Assembly (NCBI GenBank): GCA_031283785.1
Contig: JAITBC010000308.1
Coordinates: forward strand, 1-16,193
Direction: 5' to 3'
Length of the DNA: 16,193 bases
DNA from: Tannerella sp.
GTDB taxonomy: Bacteria > Bacteroidota > Bacteroidia > Bacteroidales > Tannerellaceae
Positions 8,018-16,126 of the stretch are shown here, piece by piece. How positions within the stretch are numbered: the first letter of the stretch is position 1; every line of letters begins with the position of its first letter. The notes under the pieces are model-generated. The model saw nothing but the letters and a program-made list of their open reading frames with translations. It ran no database searches and was not told the DNA's origin. Position numbers and translations under genes: made by a program.

Positions 8018-8980
8018 ATGGAGAATTTACTAATCCGATATTTTGCCGGGACACTGTCCGACGATGAAAAATCTGTTCTATTCGGACTGTTAAAGCACGA
8101 CGATACGCTAAAGGCGGAATTTGTCCGCCTGCAAAACCTCATGGCCGTCGCCGGGATGGCAAGCCATACGGAAGATGAATGTAGCGCGTCGGAAACTCTG
8201 CAAACACTCATTCATCGCATCCACAGGCGGCGCATCCGGCGCACCTGCCTGTCGGTTATGAAATATGCGGCAATAATAATTCTGTTAGCCGGCGTCTGGT
8301 TTGTCTCGAAGGAATATGCATCCAACCGCCACACGCCGGAATATACGCTCATAGAAGCGTTTAAAGGACAACGGGTTTACGTGATGCTGGCCGACGGCAC
8401 GGAGGTCCGGCTAAGTTCACGTTCGCAACTTCGCATTCCCAAGCGATTTAACAATAGCGAGCGGATGGTCGAACTGAACGGCGAAGGCTTTTTTTCCGTC
8501 GTTAAAAACGAACAGAAACCTTTTACCGTACAGACACGGCAACACCGTGTGACGGTAAGCGGGACACAGTTTAACGTCTTCGCTTACGCCGAAAGCCCAC
8601 TGCTTGAAGTCGATTTGCTGGAAGGTTCAGTATTCATATCATCCAATTCGTCGACCGACGAGCGCCTCTACCTGTTGCCGAACGAAAAAGCATTCGTCCG
8701 TGACAGGAGACTGTTCAAGACAGCGTCGTCTTTTATGCAGTCACATTACATTAAAAACGGTATCTACAATTTTGAAAATCAACCGATGAAAGAAATTGCC
8801 GAACGTTTGGAATTATGGTATGACGTGAAAATCAGAATCGTCAAACCGGAAATGGAAAATTACCGGTTTTCCGGCAAATTCCGCCAGACCGACGATATCA
8901 ACCAGATATTGAAAGCGGTAAAAGAAACCGGAAAATTCGATTACATCATCCTGAATGACCGGCAAATCGAGATATATTAA
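8018..8980 (+). CDS. FecR-family anti-sigma factor
   Basis: The 320-residue protein has the FecR layout. A cytoplasmic N-terminal region (about 1-75) binds the sigma factor and ends in a basic RRRIRR stretch. A single transmembrane helix follows at about 80-97 (MKYAAIIILLAGVWFV). The periplasmic FecR domain (about 105-205) contains the VMLADGTEVRLSSRSQLRIP, VELNGEGFF and VSGTQFNVFAY signatures. The C-terminal DUF4974 domain (about 250-320: FENQPMKEIAERLELWYDV, DINQILKAVKETG) is the part expected to contact the STN domain of the transporter. It is complete and of usual length. The preceding inverted repeat and the 123-bp gap suggest its level is set separately from that of the sigma factor. 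Confidence 0.95.
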   Translation: MENLLIRYFAGTLSDDEKSVLFGLLKHDDTLKAEFVRLQNLMAVAGMASHTEDECSASETLQTLIHRIHRRRIRRTCLSVMKYAAIIILLAGVWFVSKEYASNRHTPEYTLIEAFKGQRVYVMLADGTEVRLSSRSQLRIPKRFNNSERMVELNGEGFFSVVKNEQKPFTVQTRQHRVTVSGTQFNVFAYAESPLLEVDLLEGSVFISSNSSTDERLYLLPNEKAFVRDRRLFKTASSFMQSHYIKNGIYNFENQPMKEIAERLELWYDVKIRIVKPEMENYRFSGKFRQTDDINQILKAVKETGKFDYIILNDRQIEIY

Positions 8981-9059
8981 CCTTATTGTATAACATTTAA
9001 AAATTAAATACCATGAATACATCCTGAAAAAATTCCATCCGACAGTATGACAAACAGAA

Positions 9060-9087
9060 GAAGAGGAGCATGGCCACACTCCCCTTC
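9060..9087 (+). other. Imperfect hairpin in the susC leader
   Basis: GAAGAGGAG (9060-9068) pairs with CTCCCCTTC (9079-9087) with one A-C mismatch and a 10-nt loop containing TGGCCA. It lies in the 187-bp fecR-susC gap, about 80 nt ahead of the susC start. I found no TAnnTTTG promoter in this gap, which fits control by the ECF sigma factor, whose target motif I cannot define from one example. A 22-codon frame overlapping the hairpin (9047 onward) has no family resemblance. Confidence 0.4.
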
Positions 9088-9167
9088 CGATAAAGCAGTC
9101 AATACGTTCATTTAACTTACCGTGAGACAAAAACAAAAAGTATTAACTTACATTATACAGCAAAGAT

Positions 9168-12100
9168 ATGAAAAATGTTGTAATGAATCTATATAATATA
9201 CGTAAATTGAGTAAAATATTTCGAATCATGAAATTATCGGTATTTTTTATATTCCTGTGTATGATGCAGTTGTATGCCGAAAATACGTTTTCGCAATCGA
9301 CAACTGTACATATTCGGAAAAACACGCTTACACTACGGGAATTGATCTCAGAAATAGAAGATCAAACAGACTTCCTGTTTATTTTCAGCAAGGATGACAT
9401 CAACGTCGGCGACAAGTTGAAAATCAACACTAAAAGCCGCCAAATCGGCGATATCCTCAGTGATGCATTTAAAAACAGCGGCATCACATATACTTTTACC
9501 GAACAATACATCACACTGCGGAAAATAAGCGAAGCCGAGAAAATCTCCGCAGCCGACGGCTCACAGCAAACCGGTAAACGAATCACCGGAAGGGTTGTCG
9601 ACACCGACAACGAACCGGTTATCGGCGCAAATATCAAAGAGAAAGGCGCGACGGCGAATGGAACCGTGACCGACGCAGAGGGAAATTTCTCCCTTGACGT
9701 AGCTGACAATGCAATCTTGCAGGTCTCCTTTATCGGATATATTACGCAGGAAGTCGGCGTATCCTCTGCCGCTGGAGGCAATCATCTCGTAATCAAACTG
9801 CTGGAGGACACGCAGGCGCTGGACGAAGTGGTGGTAGTCGGCTACGGCACTATGAAGAAGGTAAACCTGACGGGCGCAGTTTCTGTCGTCAAATCGGATG
9901 AGATTATGCAGCGGAAAGTAGGGCAAACCTCTGCTGCATTACAAGGTGTAGCTGCAGGAGTAGCAGTAACCCAACGATCCGGACAACCCGGAAGAGATGG
10001 AGGTAGTATCAGCATCAGAGGAAAAACCACATTAGGTAATAACGACGCCTTAATATTGGTTGATGGCGTTGAAATGGGAATAAATGATATTGACCAATCC
10101 CTTATTGAATCCATTTCAATATTGAAAGATGCCGCTTCTTCTGCTATTTATGGTTCAAGAGCAGCCAACGGGGTGATATTGGTGACTACCAAACGAGGAC
10201 AAACCGATCAATTTTCGGCTACCTATAATGGTTCTGTCGGATGGCAGCAACCTACTAATCTTCCAAAAATAGTAGATGCTTTCGATTTCATGGGGATGCA
10301 GGATATCGCATATATCAATTCTGGCGCTACCCCAATTTATGGAGAAACGCGAATTAACGAATGGAGAAACAATTATTTGACCAATCCGGATTACTATCCT
10401 AATACCGACTGGCAAGAGGAAACACTTAAACATGCTGGTTTTGAAAATAGCCATAATTTTACAATGAGTGGAGGTACCAATAAAATAAAAGCTTTGCTGG
10501 CATTAGGAAGGATAGACCAAAACGGCTTTATTTCCAATACCGGCTATGTGAGAAACACCATTCGATTGAATACAGACCTGCAAATTTCCAAACATTTAAA
10601 GGCAAAAGCAGACTTGCACGTGAAGCAAGCTAAATTTACCGAACCGGCGAAGGGTACAGAATACATCATCCATTGGATGAACCGTATTCCGCCTACACAA
10701 GCTGCTGTCTATCAAAATGGTCAATGGGGTGAAGGATGGAATGGCGACCACCCGGTTGCAGCATCAAAAGATGGAGGAACCAGAGTCGAAAATGCCTCTT
10801 CCATCACCGCAAATTTGTCCTTACAATATCAACCCGTTGAATGGTTATCAGCCGAATTTGGCTATGCACCCAATTATTGGCAAAGCCATATCTCTAATTT
10901 TAATAAAGCGGTTCAAACGTATAAAGCAGATGGCGCCACCAGTTTTTTAAATCCTGATAGATCCACTTTAACGGAAGTAGCAGTAAGATACCATCAAAAT
11001 CTGATGCATTTCACCACCAATTTTGATAAAACCTTCGGCTACCATAACGTAAAAGCGTTATTAGGATTCCAACAAGAAGAATACCGGATGGACAGGTTTG
11101 AGGGATACAGGGAGACGTTTGTCTTTCCTGATTATCCCGTGTTGAATGCCGGAGGCATAGACGTACAAAGGTCGAGCGGTACGGCCGAAGAGTGGGGTAT
11201 TCGTTCTTATTTTGGGCGTATCAACTATGCTTTCATGAACAAATACCTGTTCGAAGCTAACTTGAGGGCTGATGGCTCGTCACGTTTTACAAAAGACAAC
11301 CGGTGGGGCTATTTTCCATCTTTCTCTCTTGGTTGGCGTTTGTCTGAAGAACGGTTATGGGAGCCTGTCAAAAATACTGTTGATGAATTGAAAATCATTG
11401 GCTCGTGGGGACAATTGGGAAATCAAAATATCGGCAGTTCTTATCCGACCGTCTCTACGATTAATCTTACCTCCACCAAATATATTTTCAATGGCGGCAT
11501 TCAGAACGGAGCCACGGCTACCGCCATGGCAAACAAGGGACTTGTATGGGAAACAACCGAATCGTGGAATGCTGGATTGAACGCGCGATTGTGGCATAAA
11601 CTGTCCATTACTGGAGATTATTTTTACAAAAAAACCAATGACATCCTGCTAACATTAGATATACCGAGAATCATCGGATTAAGTGCACCCTATCAAAATG
11701 CAGGAGTAGTTGAAAACCGCGGATGGGAAGTGGATATCAGGTATTCCGATTATGATCATGAATTGAAATATTCCGTTTCATTCAATCTTTCGGATGTAAA
11801 GAACAAAGTACTTGACCTGAAAGGACAGGAAAATAGCGGATTACAAGTGAACCGCGAGGGTTATCCCATGTTTTCATTGAATGGGTACAAATCCATCGGA
11901 TACATTACTGAGGCGGATTTTGACGAATCGGGCAAATATACAGGACCGGTACAAAATGGCGGAAATGTAGCTCCAGGCGACCTCAAATACAAGGATCAGA
12001 ATGAAGATAATGTCATCACCCCTGCCGATCAGGTCATTTTCGGAAATGTAATTCCCCGATATACCTATGGCTTTAACGCATTTCTGGAATATAAGGGTTT

Positions 12101-12524
12101 TGATTTCAGTTTCCTGATACAAGGAGTTGGAAAGGCAGACGGCTACATTACCGACCATGGAATTATGCCGTTTTTTAATGGCGCAGGCGCACAGGAACAA
12201 CATAAAGATTACTGGACGCCGACCAATCGGAATGCGGCATTTCCACGCTTGGTCTTTAATGGCGCCAATAATACACAGTACTCCAGTTTCTGGATGAAAG
12301 ATGCGGCCTATCTGCGTTTGAAAAACATCCAGTTGGGTTATACACTCCCTGCCCGGATCACCCGGATAATCAACATAAAACGATTGAGGATATATGCTGG
12401 TGCACAGAATCTTTTCACTATAGACAAATTCTGGGATGGTTATGATGTAGAAGCCCCGATAGGTAATGGTGGTTACTATCCGCAAACGATAGTATATACC
12501 TGCGGTCTTGATATCAAATTTTAA
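9168..12524 (+). CDS. SusC/RagA-family TonB-linked outer-membrane transporter with STN signalling domain
   Basis: The 1118-residue protein imports oligosaccharides or other bulky substrates together with SusD, using energy from TonB. Order of parts: an extended signal peptide (MKLSVFFIFL, likely cut after LYA or FSQ, residue 37-43); an STN domain (about 45-120) that signals to FecR; a CarboxypepD_reg-like domain (about 138-212, GRVVDTDNEPVIGANI); a TonB-box region DEVVVVGYG (219-227); a plug domain (about 228-345, ILVDGVE and SSAIYGSRAANGVILVTTKRG); then the beta-barrel to the C-terminal strand ending DIKF. Length is normal. The ATG at 9168 gives the MKNVVMNLYN leader common in this family; Met21 is an alternative. 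CpG density drops abruptly around residue 250, as if the barrel came from a different source than the signalling part. susD follows after 14 bp. Substrate is unknown. Confidence 0.97.
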   Translation: MKNVVMNLYNIRKLSKIFRIMKLSVFFIFLCMMQLYAENTFSQSTTVHIRKNTLTLRELISEIEDQTDFLFIFSKDDINVGDKLKINTKSRQIGDILSDAFKNSGITYTFTEQYITLRKISEAEKISAADGSQQTGKRITGRVVDTDNEPVIGANIKEKGATANGTVTDAEGNFSLDVADNAILQVSFIGYITQEVGVSSAAGGNHLVIKLLEDTQALDEVVVVGYGTMKKVNLTGAVSVVKSDEIMQRKVGQTSAALQGVAAGVAVTQRSGQPGRDGGSISIRGKTTLGNNDALILVDGVEMGINDIDQSLIESISILKDAASSAIYGSRAANGVILVTTKRGQTDQFSATYNGSVGWQQPTNLPKIVDAFDFMGMQDIAYINSGATPIYGETRINEWRNNYLTNPDYYPNTDWQEETLKHAGFENSHNFTMSGGTNKIKALLALGRIDQNGFISNTGYVRNTIRLNTDLQISKHLKAKADLHVKQAKFTEPAKGTEYIIHWMNRIPPTQAAVYQNGQWGEGWNGDHPVAASKDGGTRVENASSITANLSLQYQPVEWLSAEFGYAPNYWQSHISNFNKAVQTYKADGATSFLNPDRSTLTEVAVRYHQNLMHFTTNFDKTFGYHNVKALLGFQQEEYRMDRFEGYRETFVFPDYPVLNAGGIDVQRSSGTAEEWGIRSYFGRINYAFMNKYLFEANLRADGSSRFTKDNRWGYFPSFSLGWRLSEERLWEPVKNTVDELKIIGSWGQLGNQNIGSSYPTVSTINLTSTKYIFNGGIQNGATATAMANKGLVWETTESWNAGLNARLWHKLSITGDYFYKKTNDILLTLDIPRIIGLSAPYQNAGVVENRGWEVDIRYSDYDHELKYSVSFNLSDVKNKVLDLKGQENSGLQVNREGYPMFSLNGYKSIGYITEADFDESGKYTGPVQNGGNVAPGDLKYKDQNEDNVITPADQVIFGNVIPRYTYGFNAFLEYKGFDFSFLIQGVGKADGYITDHGIMPFFNGAGAQEQHKDYWTPTNRNAAFPRLVFNGANNTQYSSFWMKDAAYLRLKNIQLGYTLPARITRIINIKRLRIYAGAQNLFTIDKFWDGYDVEAPIGNGGYYPQTIVYTCGLDIKF

Positions 12525-12538
12525 TATATTATGCAATT

Positions 12539-14209
12539 ATGAAGACAATTAGAAATTTTATTATCGCTATTGCTCTCCTGCTGGTCTCTTGTAATGAAAG
12601 TTTTTTTGAAAAATATCCATTAGACCAACCGTCCGATGCCACTTTCTTAAGGAACGAAACGGAATTGAAAATGGCTGTCGCCGCATGTTATGATGCATTG
12701 TATTGGCTTCCGGATGATGGCGTTCATTTTCAAATGTTGCTTGAATGTATTTCCGACCATGGATGGGACAGGAATACATCCGATCTGCAACAAATAGGTA
12801 AAGGTACATTCGATGCAAAAAACAACCGCATATTAGGCTTTTGGCAACGCATGTACATGAGTATTGCCCGCTGCAATCTGGTATTGAATAATATAAATGA
12901 TGTGCAGGGAACTGCTCCCAGTGTCTTGACGCAAGCCGAAGGGGAAGTTCGTTTTTTAAGGGCGTTTTTTTATTCATTTCTGGCCGAATTATATGGTGGT
13001 GTACCCTTGGTGAAAACGCCACTTCAATTATCCGAGGCTCAGATGCCAAAAAGCTCCAAGGAGGAAATAGTAACCTTTCTGTTGGAAGAACTTGAAACAG
13101 CTTCCGGACAACTTTCCGCAGAAAACAATCCCAAATTGGGACGGGCGACAAAAGGCGCTGCATTGGCTCTTAAGTCAAGAATTGCCCTGTACAATGGTAA
13201 ATGGGATATTGCTATTGATGCGGCAAGCCGGGTGATGCAACTGGAAGGTACCCAATATGAATTGTATCCGCATTATGGAGATTTGTTTATGTACAAGGGG
13301 CAACACTCAAAAGAATCTGTTTTTGGTGTCAATTATTTGTTTGGCATTCAGACTAACAGTACTCCGGGTGCACTTATTTCCCGTATCGCCCAGGGGATGT
13401 CTATCAAGATACCATCCCAACAGCGCATTGATTCATACGAATGTACGGATGGGAAAACCATAGACATATCACCATTATTCGATCCAAAAAAACCTTTTGA
13501 AAACAGAGATCCAAGATTGAAATTTACCTGTGTGGTGCCTGGTGAAACCTTTTATGGTTACCAGTTTGAAACGCATAGAGACAGTCTTCAATGCTGGAAT
13601 TACAATTTAAACCCTCCTGCACGGGTAGCTAATACTGATGCAACCCATGACTATGCTTCGTTTTCCGGATACCTTTGGAGAAAATATTGCGATGAAACAG
13701 TCGACTTTGGCGCTATGCGCTCCTCTTCCGAATTAAGTTTTATGCTGATCCGGTATGCCGAAGTATTGCTCAATTATGCCGAAGCTAAAATTGAAGCCGG
13801 ACAAATCGACAATAGCGTATTAACGGCAATCAATAAAGTAAGACAACGTCCCTCTGTTAATATGCCCGCCATCACGACACTCGACCAGGCTGCATTGCGC
13901 CAGATTGTTAGAAAAGAACGTTCCTATGAATTAGGTGGCGAAGGGTTACGTTTTTTCGACATCAAAAGATGGGGATATTCAGAAATAGTGATGAATAATC
14001 CTGTATTAGGAAGAGTCCAAAGAGGATTATTAGAATCGGCGCCGACTTTTGACGAGAGAGGAATACCCAACTATAATAGTGTTCCAAACAAAGATCAAAT
14101 GAGAGTGGTTGAAACAAGAGTATTTGACAAATCCAAGCATTACCTTTGGCCCATTCCTTTTCAGGAATTGGAAGTGAATAAAGTACTTGAGCAAAATCCA
14201 AATTATTAA
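12539..14209 (+). CDS. SusD/RagB-family substrate-binding surface lipoprotein
   Basis: The 556-residue protein is the lid and binding partner of the upstream SusC. Its signal peptide ends in the lipobox LLVSC (lipidated Cys18), followed by FFEKYPLDQPSDATF, the usual SusD opening. The N-terminal TPR-like region includes ARCNLVLNNI and AEGEVRFLRAFFYSFLAELYGGVPLV, and the C-terminal RagB/SusD domain includes LIRYAEVLLNYAEAKIE, RKERSYELGGEGLRFFDIKRWG and HYLWPIPFQELEVNKVLEQNPNY. All family landmarks are present and the length is normal. The 14-bp gap from susC means the two are co-expressed. Its base composition matches the low-CpG barrel part of susC, so the pair may have been acquired together. 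The bound ligand cannot be read from sequence. Confidence 0.97.
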   Translation: MKTIRNFIIAIALLLVSCNESFFEKYPLDQPSDATFLRNETELKMAVAACYDALYWLPDDGVHFQMLLECISDHGWDRNTSDLQQIGKGTFDAKNNRILGFWQRMYMSIARCNLVLNNINDVQGTAPSVLTQAEGEVRFLRAFFYSFLAELYGGVPLVKTPLQLSEAQMPKSSKEEIVTFLLEELETASGQLSAENNPKLGRATKGAALALKSRIALYNGKWDIAIDAASRVMQLEGTQYELYPHYGDLFMYKGQHSKESVFGVNYLFGIQTNSTPGALISRIAQGMSIKIPSQQRIDSYECTDGKTIDISPLFDPKKPFENRDPRLKFTCVVPGETFYGYQFETHRDSLQCWNYNLNPPARVANTDATHDYASFSGYLWRKYCDETVDFGAMRSSSELSFMLIRYAEVLLNYAEAKIEAGQIDNSVLTAINKVRQRPSVNMPAITTLDQAALRQIVRKERSYELGGEGLRFFDIKRWGYSEIVMNNPVLGRVQRGLLESAPTFDERGIPNYNSVPNKDQMRVVETRVFDKSKHYLWPIPFQELEVNKVLEQNPNY

Positions 14210-14226
14210 AATAGAGCATTATTATC

Positions 14227-14254
14227 AGGGAGATTCATTATTCTGAATCTCCCT
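14227..14254 (+). other. Perfect 10-bp hairpin between susD and the oxidoreductase gene
   Basis: AGGGAGATTC (14227-14236) pairs exactly with GAATCTCCCT (14245-14254) across an 8-nt loop, and the ATG of the next gene is 16 bp further on. The following bases are A-rich rather than T-rich, so a strong intrinsic terminator is unlikely. It may stabilise or process the susCD mRNA and lower expression of the downstream gene. Confidence 0.65.
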
Positions 14255-14270
14255 TAAAAAACAATTTATC

Positions 14271-15692
14271 ATGAACGATCAAGGAAAAATAAACAGACGA
14301 ACTTTTGTAAAAAACACAGGTCTTTTAGGATTGGCAGCCGGTATTCCGTTATCGGGATATGCATCGCCTGCGTACAGTAACAAGGATGGATTTTTGTTGA
14401 AAAAAAGAAATATCCCGATAGATAACCAATGGGATGTGATTGTTGTCGGTGGAGGCCCGTCGGGATGTACGGCTGCTATCGCCGCCGCACGTGAAGGCGC
14501 TAAAACATTGCTCATTGAAGCAATGGGCGTACTTGGCGGGATGGGGACTGCCGGGATGGTTCCATCCTGGACGCCGGTCACTGACGGTGAAAAAATCATC
14601 TACAAAGGCCTTGCCGAAAAAGTATTTCTGGAATCGAAAAAAGGCGTACCGCAAATCCCGGCAGACAAAAATGACTGGATACCAATCAATACGGAATATC
14701 TGAAAACTGTGTACGATGGATTGATTCATCACTATGGTGTGAAAGTATTGTTTTTTACCCGTCTTGCATCAGTGGAAATGAGTTCGGACAGTACGGTCGA
14801 CGCCGTTATCGTGGCCAACAAAGCCGGGCTGACCGCTTATAAAGCCAAAGTGTATGTCGACTGTACGGGGGATGGCGATTTAGCAACATGGGCAGGCGCC
14901 AAGGTCTTTGTAGGAAATGACAGGGGCGAAACACAAAAGCCTTCGTTTTGTTTCTCACTGGCTAACGTAAACGTGGAAGCTTTCCATAAAGCGTCCAGCC
15001 TGCATTACACCAATAAAAACAGCCTTATCTACAAAATACTGGATTCTAAAGAATTTCCGTTGATTATAGATAACCATGTAGTGAGTCCGATGATAGCACC
15101 CGGTACCGTGCAGTTCAACATAGGCCATTTGAAAGGACTTGATCCTGTGAAACCGGATGAGTTGACGGAAGCGATGTTCAGGGGCAGGCAAATGGTCATT
15201 CAGTACCACGAAGCGTTGAAGAAATATCTGCCTGAAGTATATGCAGAATCCTTCATTGCGAATACTTGCAGTTTGTTAAGCGTGCGCGAAACCCGGAGAA
15301 TTGAAGGTGATTATATCTTCACCATCGACGATTGGGTAGCCCGCAGGAATTTTGAAGATAGTATTGGCCGGAACAATTATTATGTGGATGTTCACATCGG
15401 CGATTCCATGAACGACGAACGGTACGACCACTACAAAAAAGGTGAAACGCATGGCATCCCATACAGGACATTAACGCCCAAAGGACTTACCAATCTGCTG
15501 GTGGCAGGACGGTGTATTTCTACTGATTCTCTGTCGTTCGGCAGTTTGCGAATCATGCCGGCTTGTTTAGTTACTGGCGAAGCGGCAGGATTGGCGGCGG
15601 CATTAGCGGCAAAACAATCGAATCAGGATGTGCATCAGGTGGATGTGCAACAACTGCGTAAACGCCTGAAAGAAGAAGGTCAATACATTTAA
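14271..15692 (+). CDS. FAD-dependent oxidoreductase with twin-arginine signal
   Basis: The 473-residue protein belongs to the FAD-dependent oxidoreductase group often labelled FAD_oxidored or, loosely, 'xanthan lyase' in Bacteroidota. The N-terminus carries a twin-arginine motif NRRTFVKNTG (Arg9-Arg10) and a hydrophobic stretch LLGLAAGIPL, so export in folded form with bound FAD is likely. The Rossmann core reads DVIVVGGGPSGCTAA (GGGPSG at 60-65), with Glu83 at the end of the second strand for the ribose. Further family signatures are VDCTGDGDLATWAGA and, near the C-terminus, NLLVAGRCIS (408-417) and GSLRIMPACLVTGEAAGLAA. The enzyme probably oxidises or reduces a sugar or related substrate, but the reaction is unknown. 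It follows susD by 61 bp across a hairpin and is plausibly the locus's own modifying enzyme. Its CpG-rich composition resembles the region left of the susC breakpoint. Confidence 0.9.
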   Translation: MNDQGKINRRTFVKNTGLLGLAAGIPLSGYASPAYSNKDGFLLKKRNIPIDNQWDVIVVGGGPSGCTAAIAAAREGAKTLLIEAMGVLGGMGTAGMVPSWTPVTDGEKIIYKGLAEKVFLESKKGVPQIPADKNDWIPINTEYLKTVYDGLIHHYGVKVLFFTRLASVEMSSDSTVDAVIVANKAGLTAYKAKVYVDCTGDGDLATWAGAKVFVGNDRGETQKPSFCFSLANVNVEAFHKASSLHYTNKNSLIYKILDSKEFPLIIDNHVVSPMIAPGTVQFNIGHLKGLDPVKPDELTEAMFRGRQMVIQYHEALKKYLPEVYAESFIANTCSLLSVRETRRIEGDYIFTIDDWVARRNFEDSIGRNNYYVDVHIGDSMNDERYDHYKKGETHGIPYRTLTPKGLTNLLVAGRCISTDSLSFGSLRIMPACLVTGEAAGLAAALAAKQSNQDVHQVDVQQLRKRLKEEGQYI

Positions 15693-15702
15693 TACATAAG
15701 AG

Positions 15703-15922
15703 ATGAAAAATAAAACGATTAAGCGAGTGATCACGATCCTCCGCTCCGCGACCGGGACAAGTTTATACAGTTCGGCCTGAACCGTGTGAGGCACGCCCAA
15801 CGGGTAGAATTTGGACTTGGCGTCTTTTACCCGGAATCGACCGGTATTTTTATCGGTGCGGTGGCAAAGAGTTAAAAACGCCGCGTACACTGACAGTGGA
15901 ATACAACTTAACCGTTGAATAG
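15703..15922 (+). pseudogene. Decayed gene remnant spread over three frames
   Basis: An ATG at 15703, 10 bp after the oxidoreductase stop, begins MKNKTIKRVITIL, like the start of a signal peptide, but that frame stops at 15780. A second frame, open from 15723 to a stop at 15875, reads protein-like text (DRDKFIQFGLNRV, VEFGLGVFYPESTGIFIGAVAK). A third frame then gives ELKTPRTLTVEYNLTVE and ends at 15922. The simplest reading is the first codons of a former gene joined, after an internal deletion, to its C-terminal part, with a further one-base shift near 15865. I do not recognise the family. It would have been the next gene of the locus. The decay lies next to an insertion sequence. Each frame is short, so chance cannot be excluded. 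Confidence 0.45.
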
Positions 15923-15957
15923 CAATGATTTCACGAGTGACTGTATCCGGGACTAAT

Positions 15958-15982
15958 CGAGCCTCTGCGTCCTGGAGGCTCG
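15958..15982. other. 8-bp perfect hairpin in the spacer before the insertion sequence
   Basis: CGAGCCTC (15958-15965) and GAGGCTCG (15975-15982) form a GC-rich stem with a 9-nt loop. There is no T-run after it on either strand, so I leave its role open; it could end transcription of the locus weakly or be a relic. The rest of 15923-16078 shows only A-tracts (about 16047-16055 and 16066-16073) and no gene. Confidence 0.5.
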
Positions 15983-16078
15983 GACGGCCCCGGTTCTAAA
16001 TGCTCGGATGCTCCAGCCAAACGAATTATATTTTCTACTAAGACACAAAAAAAAACATCTGGAGTAAAAAAAAGGGCA

Positions 16079-16108
16079 TTGCTAATTAAATATATATTCG
16101 TATCTTTG
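16079..16108 (+). promoter_or_regulatory. Sigma-ABfr-type promoter of the IS1-like transposase
   Basis: TTG (16079-16081), 19 bp, then TATCTTTG (16101-16108) matches the Bacteroidota consensus. The transposase ATG is 18 bp downstream, so the leader is very short. Confidence 0.6.
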
Positions 16109-16126
16109 CCCCCAAAAAGTTATGTT

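Noticed and set aside
9047..9115. 22-codon frame in the susC leader that could be a leader peptide
   Set aside because: No regulatory residue run, no ribosome site and no known family; the hairpin accounts for the visible structure.
15603..15890. Minus-strand frame of 95 codons at the end of the oxidoreductase gene
   Set aside because: Half of it is antisense to the oxidoreductase C-terminus, and the plus-strand frames here read better.
16011..16064. CTCCAG (16011-16016) and CTGGAG (16059-16064) as an IS terminal repeat or hairpin
   Set aside because: Only 6 bp matches; this length is expected by chance, and the right end of the element is not available for comparison.
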